From the NCBI RefSeq assembly GCF_041435095.1, contig NZ_CP108025.1, positions 7,440,001 to 7,504,000 of the forward strand: a stretch of 64,000 nucleotides of DNA, read 5' to 3'. Below are positions 48,601-56,329 of this stretch, one piece after another. The stretch comes from Kitasatospora sp. NBC_00315. Its GTDB lineage: Bacteria > Actinomycetota > Actinomycetes > Streptomycetales > Streptomycetaceae. Within the stretch, counting starts at the first letter, position 1. Each line of letters opens with the position of its first letter. A model generated the notes under the pieces. The model did not search any database and had not been told where the DNA came from. It saw only the letters and a list, made by a program, of their open reading frames with translations. A program made the position numbers and the translations under genes.

Positions 48601-51600
48601 CACCGACGGCAGCCCCGAAGCCCCCGAAGCCCCCGACCCCGCCGGCTCGACGGCCACCGGTTCGAGTGCCTCCTCCAGGATCACGTGCGCGTTCGTCCCG
48701 CTCACGCCGAACGACGACACCCCCGCCCGGCGCACGTGATCAGCTTCCGGGGCCCACGGTCGGGCCTCCGTCAGCAGCCGCACATTCCCCGACGTCCAGT
48801 CGACGTGCGATGACGGCTCGTCCACATGCAACGTCCGCGGCAACACGCCGTGACGCAGCGCCATCACCATCTTGATGAGGCCGGCCATGCCGGCCGCGGC
48901 CTGGGTGTGGCCGATGTTGGACTTCACTGAGCCGAGCCACAACGGCTTTTCCTGGGAGCGGTCTTGGCCGTATGTGGTGAGGAGGGCGTGGGCTTCGATG
49001 GGGTCGCCCAGCTTTGTCCCCGTGCCGTGGGCCTCTACCGCGTCGACGTCCGCAGCTGTCAACCCGGCACTGGCGAGGGCCTGGCGGATGACCCGTTGCT
49101 GGGAAGGCCCGTTGGGTGCGGTGAGACCGTTGGAGGCGCCGTCCTGGTTCACCGCGCTGCCGCGCATCACCGCCAGTACCCGGTGACCGTTGCGCCTGGC
49201 GTCGGAGAGTCGTTCGACGAGGAGGGTGCCGGCCCCTTCGCTCCAGCTGGTGCCGTCGGCTGCGGAGGCGAAGGGCTTGCACCGTCCGTCGGGGGCGAGG
49301 CCGCGTTGGCGGGAGAACTCGGTGAACGTGATCGGGCTGGTCATGACGGTGACGCCGCTCGCGAGTGCCATGGTGCACTCGCCGGCGCGTAGGGCCTGGG
49401 CTGCCAGGTGCAGGGCGACCAGGGAGGACGAGCAGGCGGTGTCGATGGTCACGGCGGGCCCTTCGAGGCCCAGCGTGTACGCGATGCGGCCCGATGCGAT
49501 GCTGCTGGCGGTGCCGGTGAGCACGAAACCCTCGGTGGTTTCCGGGGTCGCGTGGGCGTGTGCGGCGTAGTCCTGGGCGTTGATGCCGGTGAAGACGCCG
49601 GTGGAGGTGCCGTGGAGGGTCTGGGGGTTGATGCCGGCGTGTTCGACGGCTTCCCAGGCGGCTTCGAGCAGGAGCCGCTGCTGGGGGTCCATCGCCAGCG
49701 CCTCACGCGGCGAGATCCCGAAGAACTCCGCGTCGAACTCGCCTGCGTCGTAGAGGAATCCGCCGTGCCGGGTGTAGGAGGTGCCCGGGTGATCCGGGTC
49801 GGGGTGGTAGAGGGTGTCGAGTGCCCAGCCGCGGTCGGTGGGGAACGCGTCGATGGCGTCGTGTTCGGCGGCGACGAGGTGCCAGAGCTGCTCGGGTGAG
49901 CTGACGCGGCCGGGGAAGCGGCATGACATGCCGACGATGGCGATGGGCTCGTCGGCCTCGGCCCGTACGGCCGGGGCGGTGGCGCCCGGGCCCGGGAGGG
50001 CACCGACGAGCTCGGTGCGGAGGAAGGCCGCGAGCCTGGACGGTGTCGGGTGATCGAACACGAGCGTCGTCGGCAGGACCAGTCCGGTGTCGGCGGCAAG
50101 GTGATTGCGGAGTTCGACGGCGGACAGTGAGTCGAATCCGAGTTCCCGGAAAGGGCGTTCGGACACGACGGACTCCGGTCGGTCGCGTCCCAGGACGGTG
50201 GCCGCGTGGGTGCGGACGAGCGTCTGCAGGGTGTCGAGCTGGTCGGCCGGCGACTGCCGGAGGAGCCGTTCCCGGAGGTCCCTTGGCTCAGAGGACGGGT
50301 TGGCGCGGCCGGTTGGCACCGGCTCGGGCTGCCGGGCTTCGGGGATCTCCTCGAAGAGGGCGCGGAGCGCGGTCGAGGTGGTGCGACCGAACCTGGGCCA
50401 GTCGATGTTCGCGATGAAGACGGAGGGTCGATCGCTCGCGACCGCCCGGTCGAAGGCGCGGACCGCCGTTTCCGGGTCCAGGGGAATCATGCCGCGTCGG
50501 CGCAGGTGCTCGCCGATCTCGCCGCTCGAAAGTCCTTTTCCTTGCCAGGTGCCCCAGTTGATGGTGGTGGCGGGGAGGCCGTGGGTGTGGCGGTGGTGGG
50601 CGAGGGCGTCGAGGTGGGCGTTGGCGGCGGCGTAGTTGGCTTGGCCGGGGGCGCCGAGGGTGGAGGCGGCTGAGGAGTAGAGGACGAAGTGGGTGAGGGG
50701 GAGGTGTTGGGTGTGGTGGTGGAGGAGTTGGGCGGTGTGGGCTTTGGCTTGGAGGACGTTGTTGAGTTGGGTGGGGGTGAGGTTGGTGAGGGTGGCGTCG
50801 TCGAGGGTTCCGGTGGTGTGGATGAGGGTGGTGAGGGGGTGGTGGGTGGGGATTTGGTTGAGGAGGTTGGTGATGTGGTGGGGGTTGGTGAGGTCGCAGG
50901 TGGTGATGGTGGTGGTGGTGCCGAGTTGGGTGAGGTGGTGTTGGAGTTGGGTGGTTTTGGGGTGGTTGGGGTTGGTGCGGGTGGTGAGGTGGATGTGGTG
51001 GTGGCCGTTTTTGGCGAGGTGGGTGGCGAGGTGGTGGGTGAGGGCTCCGGTGGCGCCGGTGATGAGGGTGGTGCCGTGGGGGTTGGGGGGTGTGGTGGGG
51101 GTGGGGGTGAGGGTGGTGGGGGTGAGGTGGCGGGTGTGGGTGGTGTTGTGGCGGATGGTGGTGTTGTGGTGGGGGTGGGGGTGGGTGATGGTGGTGATGA
51201 GTTGGGTGAGGGTGGTGGGGGTGGGGGTGTGGGGGAGGTCGATGTGGCCTCCGGTGTGGGTGGGGTGTTCGTGGTGGGTGGTGCGGGCGAGTCCGATGGT
51301 TTGGGCTTGGGTGGGGTGGGTGAGTGGGTCGGTGGGGTGGGTGGTGGTGGCTTGGGTGGTGAGGTACCAGAGGGGGGTGGGGGGTTGGGTTTGGGTGTGG
51401 GTTTGGGTGAGGGTGAGGTTGTGGTGGGTGCCGGTGGGGGTGTGGGGGTGGTGGGGGTGGGGTGTTTCGTCGAGGGCGAGGAGGGTGAGGACGGCGGTGA
51501 TGGGGGTGGGGGTGTTGTGGTGGGCTTGGTGGTAGGCGTGGTGGGTGTTGGTGGTGGGGGTGAGTGGGAGGGGGATGGGGGTGATGTTGTGGTGGGGGAG

Positions 51601-52542
51601 GTTGGTGAGGAGGTTGGTGATGTGGGGGTGGTTGGTGTGGGTGTGGGGGTAGGCGATGAGCCAGGTGGTGGGGGTGGTGGGTTGGGTGGTGGGGAGGTGG
51701 AGGGGTTTCCAGGTTTCTTGGTAGGTCCAGGTGTTGATGTGTGCGTCGTCGCGTTGGCGTTGGTGCCAGGTGGAGAGCGCGGGCAGGACGTCGTTCAGTG
51801 TCGCGGACGGTGGTAGATCCAGCGTCGCGGAGACGTTGTGAACGTCCTCGTCCTCGACGGCGCGCCAGAAGTCGGCTTCGAGGGCTGCGAGCGCGGACGT
51901 CTGAGACCGGCCGGAACGTCCCTCTGTCGTAGTGCTGTTGGTGTCGCGCTTCGACGATTCGAGCCAGTAGTGCTCTCGTTGGAAGGGGTAGGTGGGGAGG
52001 TCGGTGGTGGTGTGGGGGTGGTGGTGGGTGTGCCAGGGGGTGGGGGTGTGGGCGAGGGCGGTGAGGAGGTGGTGGGTGGGGTTGTGGTGGTGGGGGTGGA
52101 GGAGGGCGGTGGCGTTGGGGGTGTGGTGGGGGAGGTTGTGGTGGGTGAGGGTGGTGAGGGTGTGGTCGGGGCCGAGTTCGATGTAGGTGGTGACGTTGTT
52201 GGTGTGGAGGGTTTGGGTGGTGTTGGCGTAGTGGACGGGGTTGCGGGCTTGGTGGGTCCAGTACTGGTGGGTGGTGGGGTCGCCGGGGGTTGCGGTGATG
52301 AGGGGGGTGTGGGGTTGGTGGAGGGTGAGTTGTTGGGCGGCGGTGTGGAGTTGGTCGAGGATGGTGTCGGTGTGTGGGGAGTGGAAGGCTTTGGTGCTGT
52401 GTAGGGGTTTGGTGGTGATGCCTTGGGTGTGGCAGAGGGTGGTGAGGTGGTTGATGGTGTCGGTGTCGCCGCTGATGACGATGGAGGTGGGTGTGTTGAT
52501 GGCGGCGATGGAGATTTTGTCGTCCAGGCCGTTCAGGAGGGG
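39700..52542 (-). CDS. PKS3 fragment c: C-terminal AT4, KR4-ACP4, modules 5 and 6
   Basis: Continues AT4 after the second deletion. It then encodes KR4 (B-type LDD motif, NYAAANA), ACP4 (LGFDSLSA), and KS5-AT5 (malonyl, KAFH). KR5 has no LDD motif and a Trp-Gly-Ser-Gly stretch before its Tyr (A-type). ACP5, KS6 and AT6 (methylmalonyl, YASH) follow, then DH6 (HTVDGVTLLP), KR6, ACP6 (about 40240-39960) and the docking tail. The stretch 50491-52542 is open but has no ATG, GTG or TTG in frame because it is almost entirely CAC/ACC/CCC-type codons; the first start is at 50490 inside KR4. That supports a single original gene over separate genes. Confidence 0.8.
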   Translation of the reverse strand, partial: PLLNGLDDKISIAAINTPTSIVISGDTDTINHLTTLCHTQGITTKPLHSTKAFHSPHTDTILDQLHTAAQQLTLHQPHTPLITATPGDPTTHQYWTHQARNPVHYANTTQTLHTNNVTTYIELGPDHTLTTLTHHNLPHHTPNATALLHPHHHNPTHHLLTALAHTPTPWHTHHHPHTTTDLPTYPFQREHYWLESSKRDTNSTTTEGRSGRSQTSALAALEADFWRAVEDEDVHNVSATLDLPPSATLNDVLPALSTWHQRQRDDAHINTWTYQETWKPLHLPTTQPTTPTTWLIAYPHTHTNHPHITNLLTNLPHHNITPIPLPLTPTTNTHHAYHQAHHNTPTPITAVLTLLALDETPHPHHPHTPTGTHHNLTLTQTHTQTQPPTPLWYLTTQATTTHPTDPLTHPTQAQTIGLARTTHHEHPTHTGGHIDLPHTPTPTTLTQLITTITHPHPHHNTTIRHNTTHTRHLTPTTLTPTPTTPPNPHGTTLITGATGALTHHLATHLAKNGHHHIHLTTRTNPNHPKTTQLQHHLTQLGTTTTITTCDLTNPHHITNLLNQIPTHHPLTTLIHTTGTLDDATLTNLTPTQLNNVLQAKAHTAQLLHHHTQHLPLTHFVLYSSAASTLGAPGQANYAAANAHLDALAHHRHTHGLPATTINWGTWQGKGLSSGEIGEHLRRRGMIPLDPETAVRAFDRAVASDRPSVFIANIDWPRFGRTTSTALRALFEEIPEARQPEPVPTGRANPSSEPRDLRERLLRQSPADQLDTLQTLVRTHAATVLGRDRPESVVSERPFRELGFDSLSAVELRNHLAADTGLVLPTTLVFDHPTPSRLAAFLRTELVGALPGPGATAPAVRAEADEPIAIVGMSCRFPGRVSSPEQLWHLVAAEHDAIDAFPTDRGWALDTLYHPDPDHPGTSYTRHGGFLYDAGEFDAEFFGISPREALAMDPQQRLLLEAAWEAVEHAGINPQTLHGTSTGVFTGINAQDYAAHAHATPETTEGFVLTGTASSIASGRIAYTLGLEGPAVTIDTACSSSLVALHLAAQALRAGECTMALASGVTVMTSPITFTEFSRQRGLAPDGRCKPFASAADGTSWSEGAGTLLVERLSDARRNGHRVLAVMRGSAVNQDGASNGLTAPNGPSQQRVIRQALASAGLTAADVDAVEAHGTGTKLGDPIEAHALLTTYGQDRSQEKPLWLGSVKSNIGHTQAAAGMAGLIKMVMALRHGVLPRTLHVDEPSSHVDWTSGNVRLLTEARPWAPEADHVRRAGVSSFGVSGTNAHVILEEALEPVAVEPAGSGASGASGLPSVWVLSGKSQAALHAQAAALHTHVTAHPDLDPADVGATLASGRAVFEHRATVIATDRDQALNALTALTTGQPHPSLVIAPARGTHGKTAFLCSGQGTQYPGMAHGLYQDYPTFATALDEVCAHFEPHLDAPLRDLLLNTDNGDGDGLLAQTLYAQPALFALQVALHRLLTDTYHITPHYLAGHSLGEVTAAHLAGILTLPDTTRFIATRAHLMHTMPPGTMTTLHTTQDRLTPLLNGLDDKISIAAINTPTSIVISGDTDTINHLTTLCHTQGITTKPLHSTKAFHSPHTDTILDQLHTAASELTLQQPHTPLITATPGDPTTHQYWTHQARNPVHYANTTQTLHTNNVTTYIELGPDHTLTTLTHHNLPHHTPNATALLHPHHHNPTHHLLTALAHTPTPWHTHHHPHTTTDLPTYPFQRTHYWLKTPTNTEVEPQRTDFSGSALEKVEADFWRAVEDENVDAVADSLNLDSTVLDDVLPALSTWHQRQRDDAHINTWTYQETWKPLHLPTTQPTTPTTWLIAYPHTHTNHPHITNLLTNLPHHNITPIPLPLTPTTNTHHAYHQAHHNTPTPITAVLTLLALDETPHPHHPHTPTGTHHNLTLTQTHTQTQPPTPLWYLTTQATTTHPTDPLTHPTQAQTIGLARTTHHEHPTHTGGHIDLPHTPTPTTLTQLITTITHPHPHPHHNTTIRHNTTHTRHLTPTTLTPTPTTPPNPHGTTLITGATGALTHHLATHLAKNGHHHIHLTTRTNPNHPKTTQLQHHLTQLGTTTTITTCDLTNPHHITNLLNQIPTHHPLTTLIHTTGTNLHSPLAATDPAMLESVLAAKAASAAHLHEALLDHDTLEHFILLSSGAAAWGSGNQGAYAAANAHLDALAAHRQARGLPGMSIAWGPWGGEGMSAGEEAQRYLRERGVPPMEPRLAVKAFDLALRSRPNSNLVIADIDWDRFVPRFTAHGSNPLFEDIPEVRRLARKAELAETSTTVAPDAPPLRERLAGLTAAQQNRQLLRLVRTHMSELLGRHEADEVDEQRAFKDLGFDSLTSAQFSRRLAQATGLQLPTTLVFDHPTPADCVSLLRSRLLPSDCDIAPDGQVADRRSSTVDEPIAIVGMACRFPGGVRSAEDLWNLLASATDAIGGFPTDRGWDLDALYHPDPDHPGTSYTRHGGFLYEAGEFDADFFDINPREALAMDPQQRLLLETTWETIEHAGINPQSLHGTSTGVFTGINAQDYAGHLRQAKDGVEGYALTGSSGSVASGRVAYTLGLEGPAVSVDTACSSSLVALHLACQALRSGECSMALAGGVMVLSSPETFLEFSRQRGLSVDGRCKSFAGAADGTGWGEGVGMLLVERLSDAERNGHRVLAVVRGSAVNQDGASNGLTAPNGPSQQRVIRQALTNAGLSVSDVDAVEGHGTGTRLGDPIEAQALLATYGQERSGEEPLWLGSLKSNIGHAQAAAGVGGVIKMVMALQKGVLPRTLHVDEPSPQVDWTVGDVRLLTDARPWVRDEARVRRAGVSSFGVSGTNAHVILEEAPETVEEPVVDAGDPVPWVLSARSEAALRAQARGLRDFVLAAPAVQVASVGAGLARGRAALEHRAVVVAARGEEFVGALEALAAGEPHVSVTQGSVGGGHGQVVFVFPGQGGQWAGMGLDLLRTSPVFAEHITACEKALAPWVTWSLTDMLHRDTEDPAWEQADIVQPVLFSVMVSLAALWRSYGIEPDAVLGHSQGEIAAAHVCGALSLDDAAKVVALRSRALAVLRGRGAMASVAQPADTVQALIDARWAGRLWVAAFNGPQATTVSGDTDALDELLAHHAGTDTRARRVPVDYASHCPHTETVERELLDTLGDITPVASTVPFYSTVDDAWLDTTTLDAGYWYRNLRRPVRFTQAITTLAAAGHRTFIETSPHPTLTPAIEDHHHDHHGLTAIGTLRRHDHDTTRFLTSLAHAHTTGHTVDWTTIHPHTTPHPHLPTYPFQRQRYWLDAPAGTGDLSAVGVQAADHPLLGAFVELADGTRLHTGRLSLHTHPWLADHTVDGVTLLPGTALLDLALHAGRHTGCAHVDELTLQAPLVIPDTGNVVLQLTVAAPDDADRRAFALHSRVVAGADADTGTDAEDPARHAWTRHATGTLSPSTDPGEPDTVTVGPAPSARPLDLSGFYDRMAAAGLGYGPAFQGLHAAWRDGGGIVAEVRLPQEASADASGFGVHPALLDAALHVTALASATHTAPDITSDSAPHHGRMPFAWTDVELFAPGGTTLRVRVEPCAPDTWDTVSLVAVDEDGRPVLSVGELALRPVVPDQLRAAAQAAEGGRQESLFHLEWVPATAPAPLPTAPPLPWAVVGAGPAVAGLARAGVTAYRCTNDLIADLDGGAPVPAMVILGAGTGAEHVTDPVDAVHAAAAHALAAAAAWLADERLAESHLVVATSGGVAASPGEGVTDVPGAAVRGLMRSAQSEHPDRITLLDCASGTSATPDLFAAALASGEPELAVRAGTLHAPRLTRPHRGTAGTPGPRYLLLPSSGTVLITGGTGLLGRLVARRLVAEHGVRHLLLAGRRGPAAEGVEAFTAELRELGARVRIAACDTADRAQLEALLAGVAQERPLCAVVHAAGVLDDGVLTSLTPDRLAAVLRAKADGALLLDELTGHQELSAFVLFSSAAGVLGSPGQGNYAAANAVLDAVAHRRRAAGRPALSLAWGLWAEGSGMTGHLDGGDRARIGRAGMAPLPTADALDLFSAALASEEPFLVPARVDLRAVRSRAAYGPLPPLLRGLVRLPGARRGRRAADRAPSGGADEAARLRERLGRQSEGERRGTLLRLVRSHVAAVLGHAGSESVSESRAFRELGFDSLTAVELRNRLKVATGLALRATLAFDFPTPVALAEHLTARLLPADAVPAVGGEELRGLLSSIPVDRLREAGLLDRLLELAAAPGSAVRPAESGPRPVSIEDIDAMDVDSLIGLAHDGTDTDSAPAGY
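42739..44415 (-). repeat. Repeat C, copy 3: KS-AT block of module 6 (inverted)
   Basis: Inverted copy of 21170-22838 and 32474-34154. All three copies encode methylmalonyl-type ATs with GHSQGE and YASH. Confidence 0.85.
46183..47177 (-). repeat. Repeat G, copy 1: KR5 structural and Rossmann half
   Basis: About 1 kb, near-identical to 50806-51794 (offset about 4.62 kb, one 6-bp indel in a His/Pro run). The identity ends just before the LDD position, after which KR4 and KR5 are unrelated in detail. Confidence 0.85.
47389..48620 (-). repeat. Repeat F, copy 1: malonyl AT of module 5
   Basis: About 1.23 kb of AT sequence shared near-identically with modules 3, 4, 2 and 8. This copy keeps the six-G run and an intact frame. 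Confidence 0.85.
50806..51794 (-). repeat. Repeat G, copy 2: KR4 structural and Rossmann half
   Basis: Partner of 46183-47177. The plus strand is almost pure G and T here, the complement of CAC/ACC/CCC codons. Confidence 0.85.
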
Positions 52543-53258
52543 GTGATGCGGTCTTGGGTGGTGTGGAGGGTGGTCATGGTGCCGGGGGGCATGGTGTGCA
52601 TGAGGTGGGCGCGGGTGGCGATGAAGCGGGTGGTGTCGGGGAGGGTGAGGATTCCGGCGAGGTGGGCTGCGGTGACTTCTCCGAGTGAGTGTCCGGCGAG
52701 GTAGTGGGGGGTGATGTGGTAGGTGTCGGTGAGCAGTCGGTGCAGGGCGACTTGGAGGGCGAACAGTGCGGGTTGGGCGTAGAGCGTCTGGGCGAGTAGC
52801 CCGTCACTGTCACCGTCACCGTTGTCGGTGTTGAGGAGGAGGTCGCGTAGGGGTGTGTCGAGGTGGGGTTCGAAGTGTGCGCAGACTTCGTCCAGGGCGG
52901 TGGCGAAGGTGGGGTAGGCCTGGTAGAGGCCGTGGGCCATGCCGGGGTATTGGGTGCCCTGGCCGGAGCAGAGGAACGCGGTCTTTCCATGTGAGCCGCG
53001 GGCCGGCGCGATGACGAGGGAGGGGTGGGGTTGTCCGGTGGTGAGGGCGGTGAGGGCGTTCAGGGCCTGATCGCGGTCGGTGGCGATGACGGTGGCCCGG
53101 TGTTCGAAGACCGCGCGGCCCGACGCGAGGGTCGCGCCGACATCGGCGGGGTCGAGGTCGGGGTGGGCGGTGACGTGGGTGTGCAGGGCGGCGGCTTGGG
53201 CGTGCAGCGCGGCCTGCGACTTGCCCGAGAGCACCCACACCGACGGCAGCCCCGAAGC
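52021..53258 (-). repeat. Repeat F, copy 2: malonyl AT of module 4
   Basis: Closest to copy 3 (constant offset of 3071 bases), sharing the frameshift and the 'GDGDSDG' insertion absent from modules 2, 5 and 8. Confidence 0.85.
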
Positions 53259-55613
53259 CCCCGAAGGGGCCGGCTCCGGCGCTTCTGTCTCGGGTGCCTC
53301 CTCCAGGATCACGTGCGCGTTCGTCCCGCTCACGCCGAACGACGACACCCCTGCCCGGCGTACCCGCGCCTCGTCCCGAACCCACGGTCGGGCCTCCGTC
53401 AGCAGCCGCACATTCCCCGATGTCCAGTCGACGTGCGATGACGGCTCGTCCACATGCAACGTCCGCGGCAACACGCCGTGACGCAGCGCCATCACCATCT
53501 TGATGACCCCACCCACACCCGCCGCGGCTTGACTGTGCCCGATGTTCGACTTCAACGAACCCAGCCACAACGGCCGCCCCTCCGGCCGATCCTGGCCATA
53601 GCCGGCCAGGAGGGCGTGGGCTTCGATGGGGTCGCCCAGCCGCGTCCCCGTCCCGTGGGCCTCCACCGCGTCGACGTCCGCAGCTGCCAACCCGGCACTG
53701 GCGAGGGCCTGGCGGATGACCCGCTGCTGGGACGGCCCGTTGGGTGCGGTCAGACCGTTGGACGCGCCGTCCTGGTTCACCGCGCTGCCGCGCACCACCG
53801 CCAGCACCCGGTGACCGTTGCGCCTGGCGTCGGAGAGCCGCTCGACGAGCAGCATGCCGACACCCTCGCCCCAACCGGTGCCGTCGGCCGCGTCCGAGAA
53901 CGCCTTGCACCTGCCGTCGGCCGACAGCCCTCGCTGCCGCGAGAACTCCACAAAGGCCTGCGGAGTGGACATCACCGTCGCGCCACCCACCAGCGCCAGG
54001 GTGCACTCGCCCGAGCGCAGTGCCTGGGCGGCCAGGTGCAGGGCCACCAGGGAGGAGGAGCAGGCGGTGTCGATGGTGACCGCCGGGCCTTCGAGGCCGA
54101 GGGTGTACGCGATGCGGCCCGATGCGATGCTGCCGGCGCTCCCGTGCCCCAGATAGCCTTCGTAGCCATCCGGCGCGGTGAGGAACCGGCTCGCATAGTC
54201 GTGGTAGATCAGTCCCGCGAACACGCCGGTGGTGGTGCCGCGCAGGGACTCAGGGTTGATGCCGGCGCATTCGGCGACCTCCCATGCGGTTTCGAGGAGA
54301 AGCCGTTGCTGGGGGTCCATGGCGAGGGCTTCACGGGGACTGATCCCGAAGAACTCCGCGTCGAACTCCCCGGCCTCGTAAAGGAATCCGCCCTGCTGGG
54401 TATAGGTCGTTCCGTGGCGGTCCGGGTCCGGGTCGTACAGTGCCGCCAGGTCCCAGCCGCGGTTCGTCGGAAACCCGCCGACCGCGTCGTGCTCGTCGCT
54501 CAGAAGGCGCCACAGGTCGTCCGGCGTCCGTACGTGACCGGGGTAGCGGCAGGCCATACCGATGATGGCGATCGGCTCGTCGGTTGCCGCCGCCCGGAGA
54601 GGGAGCCGGCTGGAGGTGTCCTCCGCGCCGAGGATCTCCGACTGGAAGTACCGGCGGAGGGCCGCCGGGGTGGGGTGGTCGAAGACCAGCGTGCTGGGGA
54701 GGTCGAGGCCGGTGACGGCGGCGAGCCGGTTGCGGAGCTTGATGGCGGCCAGTGAGTCGAAGCCGAGGTCCTTGAACGCCCTGTCGGGGTGGACGGCGTC
54801 CGGTGTGGAATGCCCGAGCACGGCGGCTGCCTGTGTGCGGACGAGGTCCAGAAGGGCCTCTTCGCGCTCCTGCGGGGGTCGGCCGGCGAGGGTGTCGCGG
54901 AGCGAGGTGGCGTGCGGTGACGGGGTGTCGAGGCCGGCGGCCGTCACTCCGGCGGTGTTGGTGGGGGTTTTGAGCCAGTAGTGGGTGCGTTGGAAGGGGT
55001 AGGTGGGGAGGTCGGTGGTGGTGCCGGTGCGGGTGGTGGTGCCGGTGCCGGTGCCGGTGCTGGTGGTGGGGGTGCCGGTGGTGTGGGGGGGGTGGTGGGT
55101 GTGCCAGGGGGTGGGGGTGTGGGCGAGGGCGGTGAGGAGGTGGTGGGTGGGGTTGTGGTGGTGGGGGTGGAGGAGGGCGGTGGCGTTGGGGGTGTGGTGG
55201 GGGAGGTTGTGGTGGGTGAGGGTGGTGAGGGTGTGGTCGGGGCCGAGTTCGATGTAGGTGGTGACGTTGTTGGTGTGGAGGGTTTGGGTGGTGTTGGCGT
55301 AGTGGACGGGGTTGCGGGCTTGGTGGGTCCAGTACTGGTGGGTGGTGGGGTCGCCGGGGGTTGCGGTGATGAGGGGGGTGTGGGGTTGGTGGAGGGTGAG
55401 TTGTTGGGCGGCGGTGTGGAGTTGGTCGAGGATGGTGTCGGTGTGTGGGGAGTGGAAGGCTTTGGTGCTGTGTAGGGGTTTGGTGGTGATGCCTTGGGTG
55501 TGGCAGAGGGTGGTGAGGTGGTTGATGGTGTCGGTGTCGCCGCTGATGACGATGGAGGTGGGTGTGTTGATGGCGGCGATGGAGATTTTGTCGTCCAGGC
55601 CGTTCAGGAGGGG
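52533..55613 (-). CDS. PKS3 fragment b: C-terminal AT3, ACP3, KS4 and N-terminal AT4
   Basis: The frame picks up AT3 immediately after the first deletion (KAFHSPH, malonyl type). It passes 'YWLKTPTN' straight into ACP3 (LGFDSLAA, about 54930-54640) with no KR, DH or ER, so module 3 is KS-AT-ACP and leaves a ketone. It then encodes KS4 (about 54560-53300) and AT4 up to the second deletion, with TGA at 52533-52535. There is no start codon or ribosome binding site at the left of the segment; the first in-frame GTG is at 54947, inside the module 3 linker, so independent translation is unlikely. Confidence 0.78.
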   Translation of the reverse strand, partial: PLLNGLDDKISIAAINTPTSIVISGDTDTINHLTTLCHTQGITTKPLHSTKAFHSPHTDTILDQLHTAAQQLTLHQPHTPLITATPGDPTTHQYWTHQARNPVHYANTTQTLHTNNVTTYIELGPDHTLTTLTHHNLPHHTPNATALLHPHHHNPTHHLLTALAHTPTPWHTHHPPHTTGTPTTSTGTGTGTTTRTGTTTDLPTYPFQRTHYWLKTPTNTAGVTAAGLDTPSPHATSLRDTLAGRPPQEREEALLDLVRTQAAAVLGHSTPDAVHPDRAFKDLGFDSLAAIKLRNRLAAVTGLDLPSTLVFDHPTPAALRRYFQSEILGAEDTSSRLPLRAAATDEPIAIIGMACRYPGHVRTPDDLWRLLSDEHDAVGGFPTNRGWDLAALYDPDPDRHGTTYTQQGGFLYEAGEFDAEFFGISPREALAMDPQQRLLLETAWEVAECAGINPESLRGTTTGVFAGLIYHDYASRFLTAPDGYEGYLGHGSAGSIASGRIAYTLGLEGPAVTIDTACSSSLVALHLAAQALRSGECTLALVGGATVMSTPQAFVEFSRQRGLSADGRCKAFSDAADGTGWGEGVGMLLVERLSDARRNGHRVLAVVRGSAVNQDGASNGLTAPNGPSQQRVIRQALASAGLAAADVDAVEAHGTGTRLGDPIEAHALLAGYGQDRPEGRPLWLGSLKSNIGHSQAAAGVGGVIKMVMALRHGVLPRTLHVDEPSSHVDWTSGNVRLLTEARPWVRDEARVRRAGVSSFGVSGTNAHVILEEAPETEAPEPAPSGASGLPSVWVLSGKSQAALHAQAAALHTHVTAHPDLDPADVGATLASGRAVFEHRATVIATDRDQALNALTALTTGQPHPSLVIAPARGSHGKTAFLCSGQGTQYPGMAHGLYQAYPTFATALDEVCAHFEPHLDTPLRDLLLNTDNGDGDSDGLLAQTLYAQPALFALQVALHRLLTDTYHITPHYLAGHSLGEVTAAHLAGILTLPDTTRFIATRAHLMHTMPPGTMTTLHTTQDRITPS
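52539..52543 (-). other. Frameshift site in AT4 (five G where paralogues have six)
   Basis: The plus-strand run 52539-52543 has five G. The equivalent runs in module 5 (47907-47912) and module 2 (62121-62126) have six and keep the frame 'ITPLLNG'. Here the frame becomes 'ITPS-stop'. Confidence 0.85.
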
Positions 55614-56329
55614 GTGATGCGGTCTTGGGTGGTGTGGAGGGTGGTCATGGTGCCGGGGGGCATGGTGTGCATGAGGTGGGCGCGGGTGGCGATGAAGCGG
55701 GTGGTGTCGGGGAGGGTGAGGATTCCGGCGAGGTGGGCTGCGGTGACTTCTCCGAGTGAGTGTCCGGCGAGGTAGTGGGGGGTGATGTGGTAGGTGTCGG
55801 TGAGCAGTCGGTGCAGGGCGACTTGGAGGGCGAACAGTGCGGGTTGGGCGTAGAGCGTCTGGGCGAGTAGCCCGTCACTGTCACCGTCACCGTTGTCGGT
55901 GTTGAGGAGGAGGTCGCGTAGGGGTGTGTCGAGGTGGGGTTCGAAGTGTGCGCAGACTTCGTCCAGGGCGGTGGCGAAGGTGGGGTAGGCCTGGTAGAGG
56001 CCGTGGGCCATGCCGGGGTATTGGGTGCCCTGGCCGGAGCAGAGGAACGCGGTCTTTCCATGTGACCCGCTGGCCGGCGCGATGACGAGGGAGGGGTGGG
56101 GTTGTCCGGTGGTGAGGGCGGTGAGGGCGTTCAGGGCCTGATCGCGGTCGGTGGCGATGACGGTGGCCCGGTGTTCGAAGACCGCGCGGCCCGACGCGAG
56201 GGTCGCGCCGACATCGGCGGGGTCGAGGTCGGGGTGGGCGGTGACGTGGGTGTGCAGGGCGGCGGCTTGGGCGTGCAGCGCGGCCTGCGACTTGCCCGAG
56301 AGCACCCACACCGACGGCAGCCCCGAAGG
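55092..56329 (-). repeat. Repeat F, copy 3: malonyl AT of module 3
   Basis: Closest to copy 2. Just outside its left end it has an extra GGTGCC-type microrepeat (55020-55080) encoding a Gly/Thr linker. Confidence 0.85.
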
